64,000 nt of DNA from Planctomycetota bacterium (GTDB taxonomy: Bacteria; Planctomycetota; UBA1135). The notes under the pieces are model-generated. The model was not told the DNA's origin and searched no databases. It saw only the letters and a list, made by a program, of their open reading frames with translations. The DNA lies in assembly GCA_030748415.1 (NCBI GenBank), contig JASMMA010000008.1:1-64000 (forward strand), written 5' to 3'. Below, one piece after another: positions 8,572 through 16,886 of the stretch; the stretch's first letter is position 1, and each line of letters begins with the position of its first letter. Made by a program: the position numbers and the translations under genes.

Positions 8572-9991
8572 GATTTTTTGCTAAATTCCAGTAGTCGCTA
8601 GGGTCATCAGCCTCAGGCTGTTTAAGCAAGTAATCCCTGGCATATAGTTTGGAATTGTATTTAGACCAATTGGGTGTGGAAATAATGCTTGGGTTTTGTT
8701 TTAAGCCGTATTCCCATGCATTGAGTTTTTGCAACAAATCGTTTGCTTTGTCTGGGTGTTTAGTAATTAGGTTGGTTAATTCACTAATGTCTTCTTTTAA
8801 GTTATACAGTTGAGGAAACTCACTGTTTGGGCGTAATAGTTTCCAGTCGCCTTCTCTTATCGCGCTCGCCCGCAGAGTCATTCGCCAGTAAAGTCGTTGG
8901 TGTGGGCTTTGGTTTTGTTTTTGACCATTTAAGTACGGCAATAAATTGACACTATCTAATTTAACTCCAACTGATGGCAGCCTTCCCCCTGCTGCAGCAA
9001 CAACGGTTGCCAATATGTCAGTAGCGATAATTGGTTGATGATACTCCTGTGGCTTTAGATTCTGTGGCCATGAAATAATAAAAGGAACTCTTAAACCGCC
9101 CTCCAAAAATGTTCCCTTTCCACCTCGAAGTGGGGCGTTAACGGCATGGCTAACTTCGACCGACCCTCCATTATCAGAAAGGAAAATAATTAAGGTGTTT
9201 TGTAGCTCACCATTTGCTTTTAGTTTGTCAATAACTCGGCCAATATTTTGGTCGAGGCAGGCTTGCATTGCACAATATTTTTTCCGCCGCGGGTTTTGAA
9301 TGTGGGCATACTTTTCTAAATCAGATTCCTTGGCTTGGAGAGGTGAGTGGGGAGTGTTGTAAGACAAGAATAAAAACCACGGTTCGGTCTGGGGTTGGTC
9401 AATAAAGTTAATGGCCTCATCGGTGAACCAGTCAGTTAAATATGGGTTGGTGATTTCATCAATTTTAACCCCATTTCTTTCAAGTGAGTTTTTGTCAGCG
9501 GTGGGCCAATATTGATGACTACCGCCGAGCATGCCGAAGAAGTAGTCAAAGCCACGTTGGTTTGGATGATGCTCAGGAATGCTTTTCCCCAAATGCCATT
9601 TACCAATTAAACCGGTACGGTAGCCCAAGGGCTTAAGGTATTGGGGCATTAAAGTTTCATTAATTGGAATGCCAACATACTCGGGTGACACATTTCTGGC
9701 CAAGTGTAGATTATGTTCGTAGCCAAATCGAGATCCACTGCGACCAGTTATAAGGCCGGCGCGTGAAGGCGAACACACTGAACTAGAGACATAGCCATTG
9801 GTGAACCGAACTCCGGTGCTAGCCAAGCTGTCTATATTTGGGGTTTGAATTTGCTTGGAGCCATAACAGGACAAATCACCGTAGCCCATGTCATCGGCCA
9901 TTATTAGCAAAATGTTTGGTTGCTCAATTTCAATTTGAGGGGCGTTGAGCAGGGGGGTGGTGATTAGAATGAGGTGGAGGGAAAGCACCAA
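8564..9991 (-). CDS. Secreted sulfatase (formylglycine-dependent)
   Basis: A 475-residue arylsulfatase-A-type sulfatase. Metal-binding D33-D34 lies in ADDMGYGDLSCYG, and the signature C73-S-P-S-R-A-G-L-I-T-G-R gives Cys73 as the formylglycine precursor. KWHLGK, SYNTPHSPL and the late metal site FLSDNGG are also present. The N terminus is hydrophobic (LSLHLILITTPLL) and serves as an export signal. The start codon is non-ATG: TTG at 9991 or GTG at 9988. It probably removes sulfate from a marine polysaccharide. The C terminus runs into a REP-like repeat, so its last two or three residues come from repeat sequence. No sulfatase-maturing enzyme is visible here. Confidence 0.92.
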   Translation of the reverse strand: MVLSLHLILITTPLLNAPQIEIEQPNILLIMADDMGYGDLSCYGSKQIQTPNIDSLASTGVRFTNGYVSSSVCSPSRAGLITGRSGSRFGYEHNLHLARNVSPEYVGIPINETLMPQYLKPLGYRTGLIGKWHLGKSIPEHHPNQRGFDYFFGMLGGSHQYWPTADKNSLERNGVKIDEITNPYLTDWFTDEAINFIDQPQTEPWFLFLSYNTPHSPLQAKESDLEKYAHIQNPRRKKYCAMQACLDQNIGRVIDKLKANGELQNTLIIFLSDNGGSVEVSHAVNAPLRGGKGTFLEGGLRVPFIISWPQNLKPQEYHQPIIATDILATVVAAAGGRLPSVGVKLDSVNLLPYLNGQKQNQSPHQRLYWRMTLRASAIREGDWKLLRPNSEFPQLYNLKEDISELTNLITKHPDKANDLLQKLNAWEYGLKQNPSIISTPNWSKYNSKLYARDYLLKQPEADDPSDYWNLAKNRH

Positions 9992-10086
9992 CTAAGTATA
10001 TTGCCGAGCAATTCACGGCACTTGCTGCTATTTGGCGCTTGAAAACTACTATCCACTATTAAATCAAGTTGATCTACAATCCCAGC

Positions 10087-11337
10087 ATGTTCAATTTACT
10101 TTTACTCATCGCCACACCACTTCTCCAAGAAGTACAGTTGTCGCCACCGGTTCGTGTAAAGGCAGGCGATGCTTGGCTTGGCACAGGTCGTATGTACGCT
10201 TCACCTGCAGCTCACGACGTAAATGGCGATGGCCATCTGGATATTTTAATTGGAGATCTTCCCGGGCAAGTCACCGTAGCCCTTGGCAATGGAGAATTTC
10301 CTCCAACTTTTTCAACGGAAGAAGACCTGATTGCAGCCGATGGTAACGCACTAGAATTTGATAACTGGTGATGTATTGGAATGGGTTCACAGTTCGTGGA
10401 CTTTAACGCTGACGGCCACCTAGACTATATAACTGCAACTTTTGATGGTTCACCCCACATTAGTTTTGGTAGTAAAGCAGGCTTTTTAAAGCCGCAACAC
10501 ATTCTCGATGGCTCCGACAAACGAATTATTTTGTCTGGGTATTGGGATTATGAAGTAGAAGATCACCTCGACAGTGGAAGAGCTTTACCTAAACAAGAAT
10601 CTTTAGATATTAGGTGTACTTCGGCGCTGGCTTTTGATTGGGACAATGACGGCGATTTTGATTTGTTACTTGGTAGTTATGAGCAAGGTCATTTGTATCT
10701 GCAATTAAATGAAGGAACACCCCAACAGCCTAAATTTACTGGACAGAACATTCCGGTGAAAGTCGGCGGCAATAATTTTGTTTTGGGCAACAACTTGACC
10801 GCGTTCAAATTAGCCGATTGGGATGGCGATGGCATTTTAGATTTGGTGTTAGGTAGTTATGAAACCACTGAAGGTAAAAAAACGGGCGCAGTTTATTGGC
10901 TTAAAAATATCGGTAAGGTGGGGGCCCCAGAATTTGCCGAGAAAATTGCCATTCTTGAACCCAAACAATTTGCCAACGGAGAAAAACCTTTGCGCCCCGA
11001 GGAGGGTTTGTACCCCGAAGTGGTCGACTTCGATGGCGATGGCGATTTAGATTTATTGATAGGTGGTTATTCCAAATTTTCACCCAAACAAAAGCCCTTA
11101 ACTGCCGCTCAATCTAGACGAGCGCAAAAATTAAAAGATGAAATCGCAGTAATTGAGGCGGAGATTCGAAAACTTGAAGAAGGCACCCAAGAAGAAATGG
11201 GCGAAGAATTGATAGAACAACTTACCTTGAAGTTCCAACAGCTTTATTCTGCCTTGTGGCCACTACAAGCGGAGTTAGACCAATTAATCTCCGGGCCTCA
11301 AAAACAAAGTTTTGTGTGGTTCTACGAGCGAAAATAG
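10087..11337 (+). CDS. Secreted FG-GAP repeat protein with in-frame UGA (predicted selenoprotein)
   Basis: The reading frame is interrupted by one TGA at 10369-10371 but continues in the same frame to TAG at 11337. FG-GAP repeats occur on both sides: HDVNGDGHLDILIG before it, and VDFNADGHLDY, FDWDNDGDFDLLLG, ADWDGDGILDLVLG and VDFDGDGDLDLLIG after it. Read as selenocysteine the motif is W94-U95-C96-I-G-M-G. A hairpin at 10383-10403 follows with the loop 19 bases past the UGA. The protein would be 416 residues with a signal peptide (start ATG 10087, MFNLLLLIATPLL) and a coiled-coil-like tail. The neighbour 57 bases downstream is a second predicted selenoprotein. The alternative is a nonsense mutation in a pseudogene. 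Confidence 0.75.
10383..10403 (+). promoter_or_regulatory. Candidate bacterial SECIS hairpin of the FG-GAP gene
   Basis: Stem GTTCAC (10385-10390) pairs with GTGGAC (10396-10401), with one G-U pair, around the loop AGTTC. Two further G-U pairs (10383-10384 with 10402-10403) can extend it. The loop starts 19 bases after the UGA at 10369-10371 and has a G in its first two positions, as known bacterial SECIS elements do. The stem is modest, so the assignment depends on the matching case in the next gene. Confidence 0.5.
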
Positions 11338-11393
11338 GGTCTAAACTGGCGGAAAGTTGCATTTTTACCCCAAGGCATTGCTTTATTTGAATT

Positions 11394-12380
11394 ATGTTTA
11401 AATTCTTGATGCCATTAATTTTTGCTGGTGCCTTATGCCTTCCAGCGACTGCTCAAATGCAGAGCGGTTGGGCGCCTGAAATCGAGGTAAAGAAGTGGGC
11501 GAACGAGCCGGTGGGTACTTCGCTTGCTGATTTGCGCGGTCGAGTCGTTTTCTTGGAGTTTTGGGCCACCTGGTGAGGCCCTTGCCGCAGTAGCATTCCA
11601 CACCCGGTCGAGGTGTGGCAGGAATACGCCCCACAAGGATTAGTACTACTTTCCTTAACTGATGAATCTGAAAAAGTGGTTGCAGGCGCACTTGAAAGAT
11701 ACAAAATCGATATGCCAGAATTTCCAATTGGTTTTGCCTCACGTTCTAAAAATGCCTATGGAGTAAGCGGAATACCATCGGCGTTTTTATTGAACTACGA
11801 CGGAGAAATTGTTTGGCAAGGTCCTCCGGGTGGTAATGAATGGGTGCGGATGCTGCCGGGGTTGCTTCAAGAAGCAAAAGATGCAGGCCCAAACTGGGAC
11901 CCAGGTGCAAGGCCTGATGATTTTTCCAAAGCGGTGGCTTTCGCCAAAGATGGCAAAATGCGCAATGCGGTTTCCGCGGCCGAACGCTTGCGAAAATCCG
12001 ATGCAGCAAATGTCGATCAATTTATTGCCGACATGAAAGACTGCGCTAATCGTCGCTTAGCACAAGGTGTTAATATGGCAAACGCCCATAAACCTCAGCA
12101 AGCGATTAATTACTTAGAAAGGCAAATCGATTCCTTTAAAGGAACTGGATTCGAATCTGAGATGTTGGCCGAAGTAAAACGCATTAAGTCGGATAGTAAG
12201 CTTAAGGCCTTAATTAGTTTGGATAAAAAACGCCTGGCCGCAATTGACAATCTTCGCAAGGGTAATCGCGAAAAGGCGATAAAGTCTCTAAAGTCGATTA
12301 AGAAGAAGGCCAAAGGCACTCCTTTCGAGGATGTGATGGATACTTGGATAGCCTTCTTAGTCAAGCAGGTTGAGGGGTAG
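11394..12380 (+). CDS. TlpA/thioredoxin-like protein with UGPC active site (predicted selenoprotein)
   Basis: The frame is open from ATG 11394 to TAG 12380 apart from a single TGA at 11574-11576. That TGA falls exactly where thioredoxin-fold proteins carry the first active-site Cys: FWATW-[UGA]-G-P-C64. Reading Sec61 restores the classic W-x-x-W-U-G-P-C motif. The rest of the fold follows in frame, including VLLSLTDESE, the cis-Pro loop GVSGIPSAFLL and GEIVWQGPPG. A signal peptide (residues 1-20) places it outside the cytoplasm. Residues about 175-328 form a helical, lysine-rich extension of unknown role. A strong SECIS-like hairpin follows the UGA. The gene's 3' end overlaps the convergent nfnB-like gene by 20 bases. 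Likely a thiol/selenol oxidoreductase. Confidence 0.9.
11598..11618 (+). promoter_or_regulatory. Candidate bacterial SECIS hairpin of the TlpA-like gene
   Basis: A perfect 7-base-pair stem, CCACACC (11598-11604) with GGTGTGG (11612-11618), closes a 7-base loop CGGTCGA. The stem begins 21 bases, and the loop 28 bases, after the UGA at 11574-11576. The loop carries GGT with a G at position two, resembling the SelB-binding GGU loop of known bacterial SECIS elements. It lies within coding sequence, as bacterial SECIS elements do. Confidence 0.8.
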
Positions 12381-13836
12381 AGACTTCGGTCGGCATTGCA
12401 TTACCAGTCATAAGGTATCGGTGCATTGCTTCAGCTGCCTGCCGACCCGCACCCATTGCCAAAATCACAGTCGCACCACCAGTAACAATGTCACCGCCAG
12501 CGAACACATCTGGGTAGGAAGTTTGGAAAGTGGTTTCGTCGGCAAGGATAGTGCCTTTGCGCTCGTGCAACTTGAGTTCGGGGCAGTCTTGAATCAGCAA
12601 AGGATTCGGGCCTTGGCCAATGGAAATCACTGCGGTATCCACTTCAATTTCTTTCACATGGCCTTCAATGGGAACAGGTCGGCGGCGGCCACTATCGTCA
12701 GGTTCGCCCAGTTCCATTTCCTGCACGCGCATCGCACGAAGGCACCCCTTGTCATCGCCAAGGAATTCAAGAGGGGAATGGAGTAGGTAAAAATTCACCC
12801 CTTCCTCTTCGGCATGGTGGATTTCCTCTTGTCGGGCAGGCATTTCCAGGCGGCTGCGGCGGTAAACCAAATTTACATTTTCAATGCCCATCCGCCGCGC
12901 AGTGCGCGAGGAATCCATTGCGGTGTTTCCAGCGCCAATAATCGCTATGCTTTTGATTTTCTTAACTGGAGTGTCTGCGCCATGAGGGAACTTGTATCCA
13001 CCCATGAGATTGACCCGTGTTAAAAATTCATTCGCACTATAAACACCATTTAGGTTTTCGCCTGGAATGTTTAAGAACCAAGGTAAGCCTGCGCCGGTAC
13101 CAATGAAAGTGGCATCGAATCGTTCCCGAATCGAATCCAGAGATTCAGCCTTGCCAACGGGATAGTTCATGACAAACTTCACTCCCATTTCTTTCAAACC
13201 ATCAACCTCACGCATCAATACCGCTTTTGGTAAACGAAATTCAGGAATGCCGTAAAACAAAACACCACCAGGTTTGTGCAAAGCTTCGAAAACCGTGACC
13301 TCGTGGCCAAGTTGAATCATGTCACTTGCGCAAGTTAGGCCGGCTGGACCAGAACCAATAACCGCCACCGTTTTCCGGGTGGCCGGGGCGATTTCTGGCA
13401 CGATGTGAATGTCGTTTTGAAGGGCGTAATCTCCGATGAATCGTTCTACGCGGCCAATTGCGCTGGATTCGCGACCTTTGTCTGGTTTGTTTAGAGTGCA
13501 AATCAATTCACACTGGTCTTCTTGAGGGCAAACGCGACCACAAATGGCAGGCAAGAAATTCTTTTCTTTGATTTTGCGAAAAGCGCCCTCCAAATCATTG
13601 GCAGCCAGTTTGAGCATAAAGGCTGGGATATCAATTCCAACTGGGCAACCATCAATGCATGGTTTGTCTTTGCATTGAATGCAGCGTTGAGCTTCTGAAA
13701 CCGCTTCTTCGGGGCTGTACCCCAGCGGAACCTCTTCGTAGTTATAGATCCGCTTTGAAGGATCTTGCTCCTGCATGGGGGTTTTTACTTTGGATTTATT
13801 AAGGAGCCGCTTTTTCTTTTTGGGTTTATCGGTCAT
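12361..13836 (-). CDS. nfnB: NADPH-binding large subunit of NfnAB / glutamate synthase small-chain-like
   Basis: A 491-residue flavin and iron-sulfur protein of the GltD family. An N-terminal cysteine-rich segment (RCIQCKDKPCIDGCPVG, ICGRVCPQEDQCELIC) binds [4Fe-4S] clusters. FAD sites are IGSGPAGL and GGDIVTGGATVILAMGAGRQAA; the NADPH site is IGAGNTAMDSSRTARRMG. It is translated just after the electron-transfer subunit at 13840-14685, with only a few bases between. That pairing and the lack of a glutamine amidotransferase partner fit NfnAB (NADH-dependent reduced ferredoxin:NADP oxidoreductase) better than glutamate synthase. Sulfide dehydrogenase SudAB is the same architecture. The lysine-rich N-terminal 30 residues are unusual. 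Confidence 0.85.
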   Translation of the reverse strand: MTDKPKKKKRLLNKSKVKTPMQEQDPSKRIYNYEEVPLGYSPEEAVSEAQRCIQCKDKPCIDGCPVGIDIPAFMLKLAANDLEGAFRKIKEKNFLPAICGRVCPQEDQCELICTLNKPDKGRESSAIGRVERFIGDYALQNDIHIVPEIAPATRKTVAVIGSGPAGLTCASDMIQLGHEVTVFEALHKPGGVLFYGIPEFRLPKAVLMREVDGLKEMGVKFVMNYPVGKAESLDSIRERFDATFIGTGAGLPWFLNIPGENLNGVYSANEFLTRVNLMGGYKFPHGADTPVKKIKSIAIIGAGNTAMDSSRTARRMGIENVNLVYRRSRLEMPARQEEIHHAEEEGVNFYLLHSPLEFLGDDKGCLRAMRVQEMELGEPDDSGRRRPVPIEGHVKEIEVDTAVISIGQGPNPLLIQDCPELKLHERKGTILADETTFQTSYPDVFAGGDIVTGGATVILAMGAGRQAAEAMHRYLMTGNAMPTEVSTPQPA

Positions 13837-13839
13837 CGT

Positions 13840-14685
13840 TCATGCCTCCAATTTTTCACATTTGCAGGCGTGCTCTAAAGATTCGCCTTCTTCTTCCTTG
13901 TAATAGGCAAGTCGAACCATCAGCTCATCAAAATCAACTTTGTGGCCGTCAAACTCAGGGCCTTCCACGCAGGCAAAACGAGTGTCGCCATCGACCGTCA
14001 CCCGACAAGCACCACACATTCCAGTGCCATCTACCATGATGGGGTTGAGCGAAGCTTGAGTTGGAATGCCATATGGATTAGTTGTTTTGCAAACAAATTT
14101 CATCATGATGACTGGGCCAATCGTGATTACTTCATCGATTTTTTTCCCGCCTTGAATTAAATCTTCGAGGGCGTTGGTGACAAGACCTTCACGCCCGTAA
14201 GAACCATCGTCAGTCGTGATGATGAGTTCATCGCATTCGGCGGCGATTTCCTCTTCTAGAATGAGGAGTTCTTTATTGCGAGCGCCAAGAATCGCAATGA
14301 CTTCATTGCCTGCGGCCTTGAGCGCGCTTACCTGGGGCCAAACGACAGCATTGCCGATTCCGCCACCCACGCAAACGACCGTCTTGCCACCTTCGGGAAT
14401 ATCCGTTGCTCGACCAAGCGGGCCAGCCAAATCCAGAATCCCATCGCCTTCGTTAAGGGCATTCAGATCACGGGTTGTTTTCCCCACTTCTTGAGCCACA
14501 ATGGTGATGGTTCCCAGCTCGGGGTTCCGGTTGGCGATTGTGAGAGGAATTCGTTCCCCCTCCTCGCTGGTTCGGAGGATGATGAATTGTCCGGCGCGTC
14601 CGCGCTCGGCAATGTGAGGAGCTTCAATCTCGAAGAGAATTGTTTTCGGGGCGAGCTCGCGCTTGCAGACGATTTTGTTTTGCAT
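13840..14685 (-). CDS. nfnA: NAD-binding [2Fe-2S] small subunit of NfnAB
   Basis: A 281-residue ferredoxin-NADP-reductase-type protein, like NfnA, SudB and the dihydroorotate dehydrogenase electron-transfer subunit PyrK. The FAD-binding barrel has R-I-P-L-T-I-A; the NAD domain has VCVGGGIGNAVVWP. The C-terminal [2Fe-2S] ligands lie in GMCGACRVTVDGDTRFACVEGPEFDGH. It is the first gene of the nfnA-nfnB pair and is divergent from the aminotransferase gene at 14863. With NfnB it would couple NADH and reduced ferredoxin oxidation to NADP reduction, or the reverse. The reverse could supply low-potential ferredoxin to the benzoyl-CoA-reductase-like enzyme encoded at 29.6-33.8 kb, though that link is inference. 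Confidence 0.85.
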   Translation of the reverse strand: MQNKIVCKRELAPKTILFEIEAPHIAERGRAGQFIILRTSEEGERIPLTIANRNPELGTITIVAQEVGKTTRDLNALNEGDGILDLAGPLGRATDIPEGGKTVVCVGGGIGNAVVWPQVSALKAAGNEVIAILGARNKELLILEEEIAAECDELIITTDDGSYGREGLVTNALEDLIQGGKKIDEVITIGPVIMMKFVCKTTNPYGIPTQASLNPIMVDGTGMCGACRVTVDGDTRFACVEGPEFDGHKVDFDELMVRLAYYKEEEGESLEHACKCEKLEA

Positions 14686-14862
14686 GGCCTATGGACTAAG
14701 CCCTTTACCCGTTTCCGACAAGGCGAAAGGAGGCGGGAAGGAGCCGCAAATTCCACCTATTTTCGCCCAATAATGCAATACTGCTGGTTCGTCTCAATAA
14801 GGAGTCATTCCTGATGGGATTGCAATATTTCCTAAGAGGAGCGTTAACTTATCCAAGCCACC

Positions 14863-16074
14863 ATGACTCCATCCCCCGCACCTTTTCTTGACCCCGTCCT
14901 GCCGATGGGGATTTATGAAACCCTTTACGCCTTTCAGGATGCATTTGGTAAATCCATGGGCTCCGAAGGTACCCACCCCTGGAGCCAGGGCTTTCCACGA
15001 ACGGTTCAGCTCCCAGGCGGGCCGCCGATTCCGGATTCGATTCCCGTTTCGTCGGCCGATCTGAAGTATCCAAAAGCTTGGGGACTTCCTGCATTGCGCG
15101 AATCCATTGCTCGTTCATATCGCGACGCTTACGGTGCCCCCGTTGACTCCGAAAATGTCATGGTGTTTGCCGGTGGTCGCCCGGGTTTGATTGCCCTTCT
15201 GCTCTTCCTGCAGTCGGACATTCGCGTTCGCATTGCCGAAACCGAATACACGCCTTACTGGGATATGTTGAAGATGCTCCAGCGAGAGTACAGCTTGGTG
15301 CCAAGCGGGATTGGGAATGGCTTTAAGCCCAGCGTTGCTGACTACCTTGGCCCATCTGAAGAAGGCCGTCGGTTGATTCTTCTAAGTAATCCCTGTAACC
15401 CAACGGGCCAAACTCGAATCGGCGATGAACTTCAAGCCCTTGTTGACGCAACCGCCTTTGGTGAAACGGGCCTCTTGGTAGATGAGGCCTATGAGTTCTT
15501 CCACGACAAGCCTGTTAGCGCGCTTGAGCACATTTCCGATTTGGAGAACTCCAACCTATTCGTTTGTGGAGCCGCAACAAAAGGATTGCAGGCGCCAGGG
15601 ATTCGGGTGGGATGGGTTGTTGCATCCAAAGAGAACATTGAAACCCTTGGTAACTTTGCCTCCTTTGGAATGGGAGGGGTATCCCACCTTTCTCAGAACT
15701 ATGCAGTTAATCTTTTTGAGCCCAGACGACTGGAGCAAGCCCGCCGGGCAGTCCCTACCTATTACGGGGAAATGCGTAATCGTTATGGGGAAGTGTTTGA
15801 AGATCTTGGCCTGAAACTGCACTCAGGAAAGGGTGGTTTTTACCACTGGTGCGAACTTCCTGAAGGCATGACTGCTGCAGGCCTGAACCGGAAACTGTTT
15901 GAGTCGGGTGCCGCCATTCTTGAAGGCACCGATTGTGATATGGCGCGACGGGGGGCCGACTCCCCACTCGCGAACTTTTTCCGCTTTTCCTTTGGGCCGC
16001 TAGACCCATCTACTTTTGACGAAGACATGGCCATTCTTCGGAGTGCCCTTGAGTCTGAGAGGGTCGCCACTTAG
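14863..16074 (+). CDS. Class I/II PLP-dependent aminotransferase
   Basis: A 403-residue fold-type I aminotransferase. Visible motifs are YPKAWGLPALRESIA (substrate region), LLSNPCNPTGQ (PLP ring contact), VDEAYEFF (Asp binding the PLP nitrogen) and ATKGLQAPGIRVGW, whose Lys forms the Schiff base and whose Arg contacts PLP phosphate. RFSFGP near the end holds the carboxylate-binding Arg. The exact amino-acid substrate cannot be told; the family includes aspartate, aromatic and alanine aminotransferases. The gene stands alone, divergent from nfnA across a 177-base gap. Confidence 0.88.
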   Translation: MTPSPAPFLDPVLPMGIYETLYAFQDAFGKSMGSEGTHPWSQGFPRTVQLPGGPPIPDSIPVSSADLKYPKAWGLPALRESIARSYRDAYGAPVDSENVMVFAGGRPGLIALLLFLQSDIRVRIAETEYTPYWDMLKMLQREYSLVPSGIGNGFKPSVADYLGPSEEGRRLILLSNPCNPTGQTRIGDELQALVDATAFGETGLLVDEAYEFFHDKPVSALEHISDLENSNLFVCGAATKGLQAPGIRVGWVVASKENIETLGNFASFGMGGVSHLSQNYAVNLFEPRRLEQARRAVPTYYGEMRNRYGEVFEDLGLKLHSGKGGFYHWCELPEGMTAAGLNRKLFESGAAILEGTDCDMARRGADSPLANFFRFSFGPLDPSTFDEDMAILRSALESERVAT

Positions 16075-16106
16075 GGCAGAGTCCAGGCCGGGTTTTTTAT
16101 ATGGCT

Positions 16107-16886
16107 TTAATTTCGGGAGAGTTCCCGAATGAAAGCGATTAAATCGCAGACCTGCGAATCAGTGAGCTGTTCTTCCGAAAACCCTGGCATGACCGTGCCG
16201 GGTAACCCACACCGGATTCTGAAATATAAATCTTCATCAGTGTTACCGCCGTGAAAGGAGCCATCGCTGAGGTCGCGAGGCTTCGAAAGGCGGCCCAAAA
16301 AGTCGGGGAATTCGGCTGCGTTTTGAGCGGTGCCATCTTTTCCGTGGCAAGCAGAACAATGAGTTAGGAAAAGCTCTTTCCCAAGAATGGCGGACCCATT
16401 ATCAAGAGAGCTCGGGATCGCAATTGGTTCACCCGCAAATTTTTCCTTGCCCACTCCCATTTGGTAAAGGGCCCAAACATAATCTGCAAGTGCTTCCACT
16501 TCACTTGAAGAACACTCAAGAGTGGGAGGCATACCTGCTGCTGGTATTCCACCTTGGATTGTTTTGATTAAGTCGCTCCGTGTTGGGATTCCACTTTTGG
16601 TGGAAACGAAACGGAAGGGTTCTACGCGAAAGTTGCGCGGCTTTAGCAAATCGTTTGTGTCAGCAAGGGCACCTAGGCCATCACCCGCTGCACCGTGACA
16701 AGAAGCACAATCTCTTTGGTAAAGATGGGCGCCCAGCTTAAACTCTGGCCCAGTAGGAATAGGTAGATTCGTTGAAGGGGGCGCGTTTTCAGCATTAGCC
16801 CAAAGAGTTCCCGAACTTTCGATAACCAGGATAGTGGCTAGGAAAAGAGCCAAGCCAAGAAGGGTCGCCTTTAGATAGGTGTTCAC
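16107..16886 (-). CDS. Membrane-anchored diheme cytochrome c
   Basis: A 259-residue protein with an N-terminal membrane anchor (residues about 6-25) and two class I cytochrome c domains. Heme motifs are CASCH (near residue 60) and CSACH (near 177), with likely axial methionines in AAGMPPT and TVMPGF. It starts at GTG, whose GTGA overlaps the stop of the oxidase subunit I-like gene upstream, so the two are translationally coupled. It probably carries electrons to or from the NorB-like protein in the same three-gene operon, facing the periplasm. Confidence 0.87.
   Translation of the reverse strand: MNTYLKATLLGLALFLATILVIESSGTLWANAENAPPSTNLPIPTGPEFKLGAHLYQRDCASCHGAAGDGLGALADTNDLLKPRNFRVEPFRFVSTKSGIPTRSDLIKTIQGGIPAAGMPPTLECSSSEVEALADYVWALYQMGVGKEKFAGEPIAIPSSLDNGSAILGKELFLTHCSACHGKDGTAQNAAEFPDFLGRLSKPRDLSDGSFHGGNTDEDLYFRIRCGLPGTVMPGFSEEQLTDSQVCDLIAFIRELSRN

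Noticed and set aside
10369-11576. The two in-frame TGA codons as evidence that TGA means Trp in this genome
   Set aside because: Many other genes in the window end at TGA with nothing coding after it (for example modA at 27054 and the NorC-like gene at 18235), and at 11574 Cys/Sec, not Trp, is expected.
12361-13836. Glutamate synthase small subunit (gltD) as the final name
   Set aside because: Its immediate partner is the NfnA/SudB/PyrK-type subunit, and no gltB is nearby, so NfnB is the better reading.
16074-16107. GGGTTTTTT after the aminotransferase stop as a terminator
   Set aside because: I could not find a complementary GC-rich stem preceding the T run.
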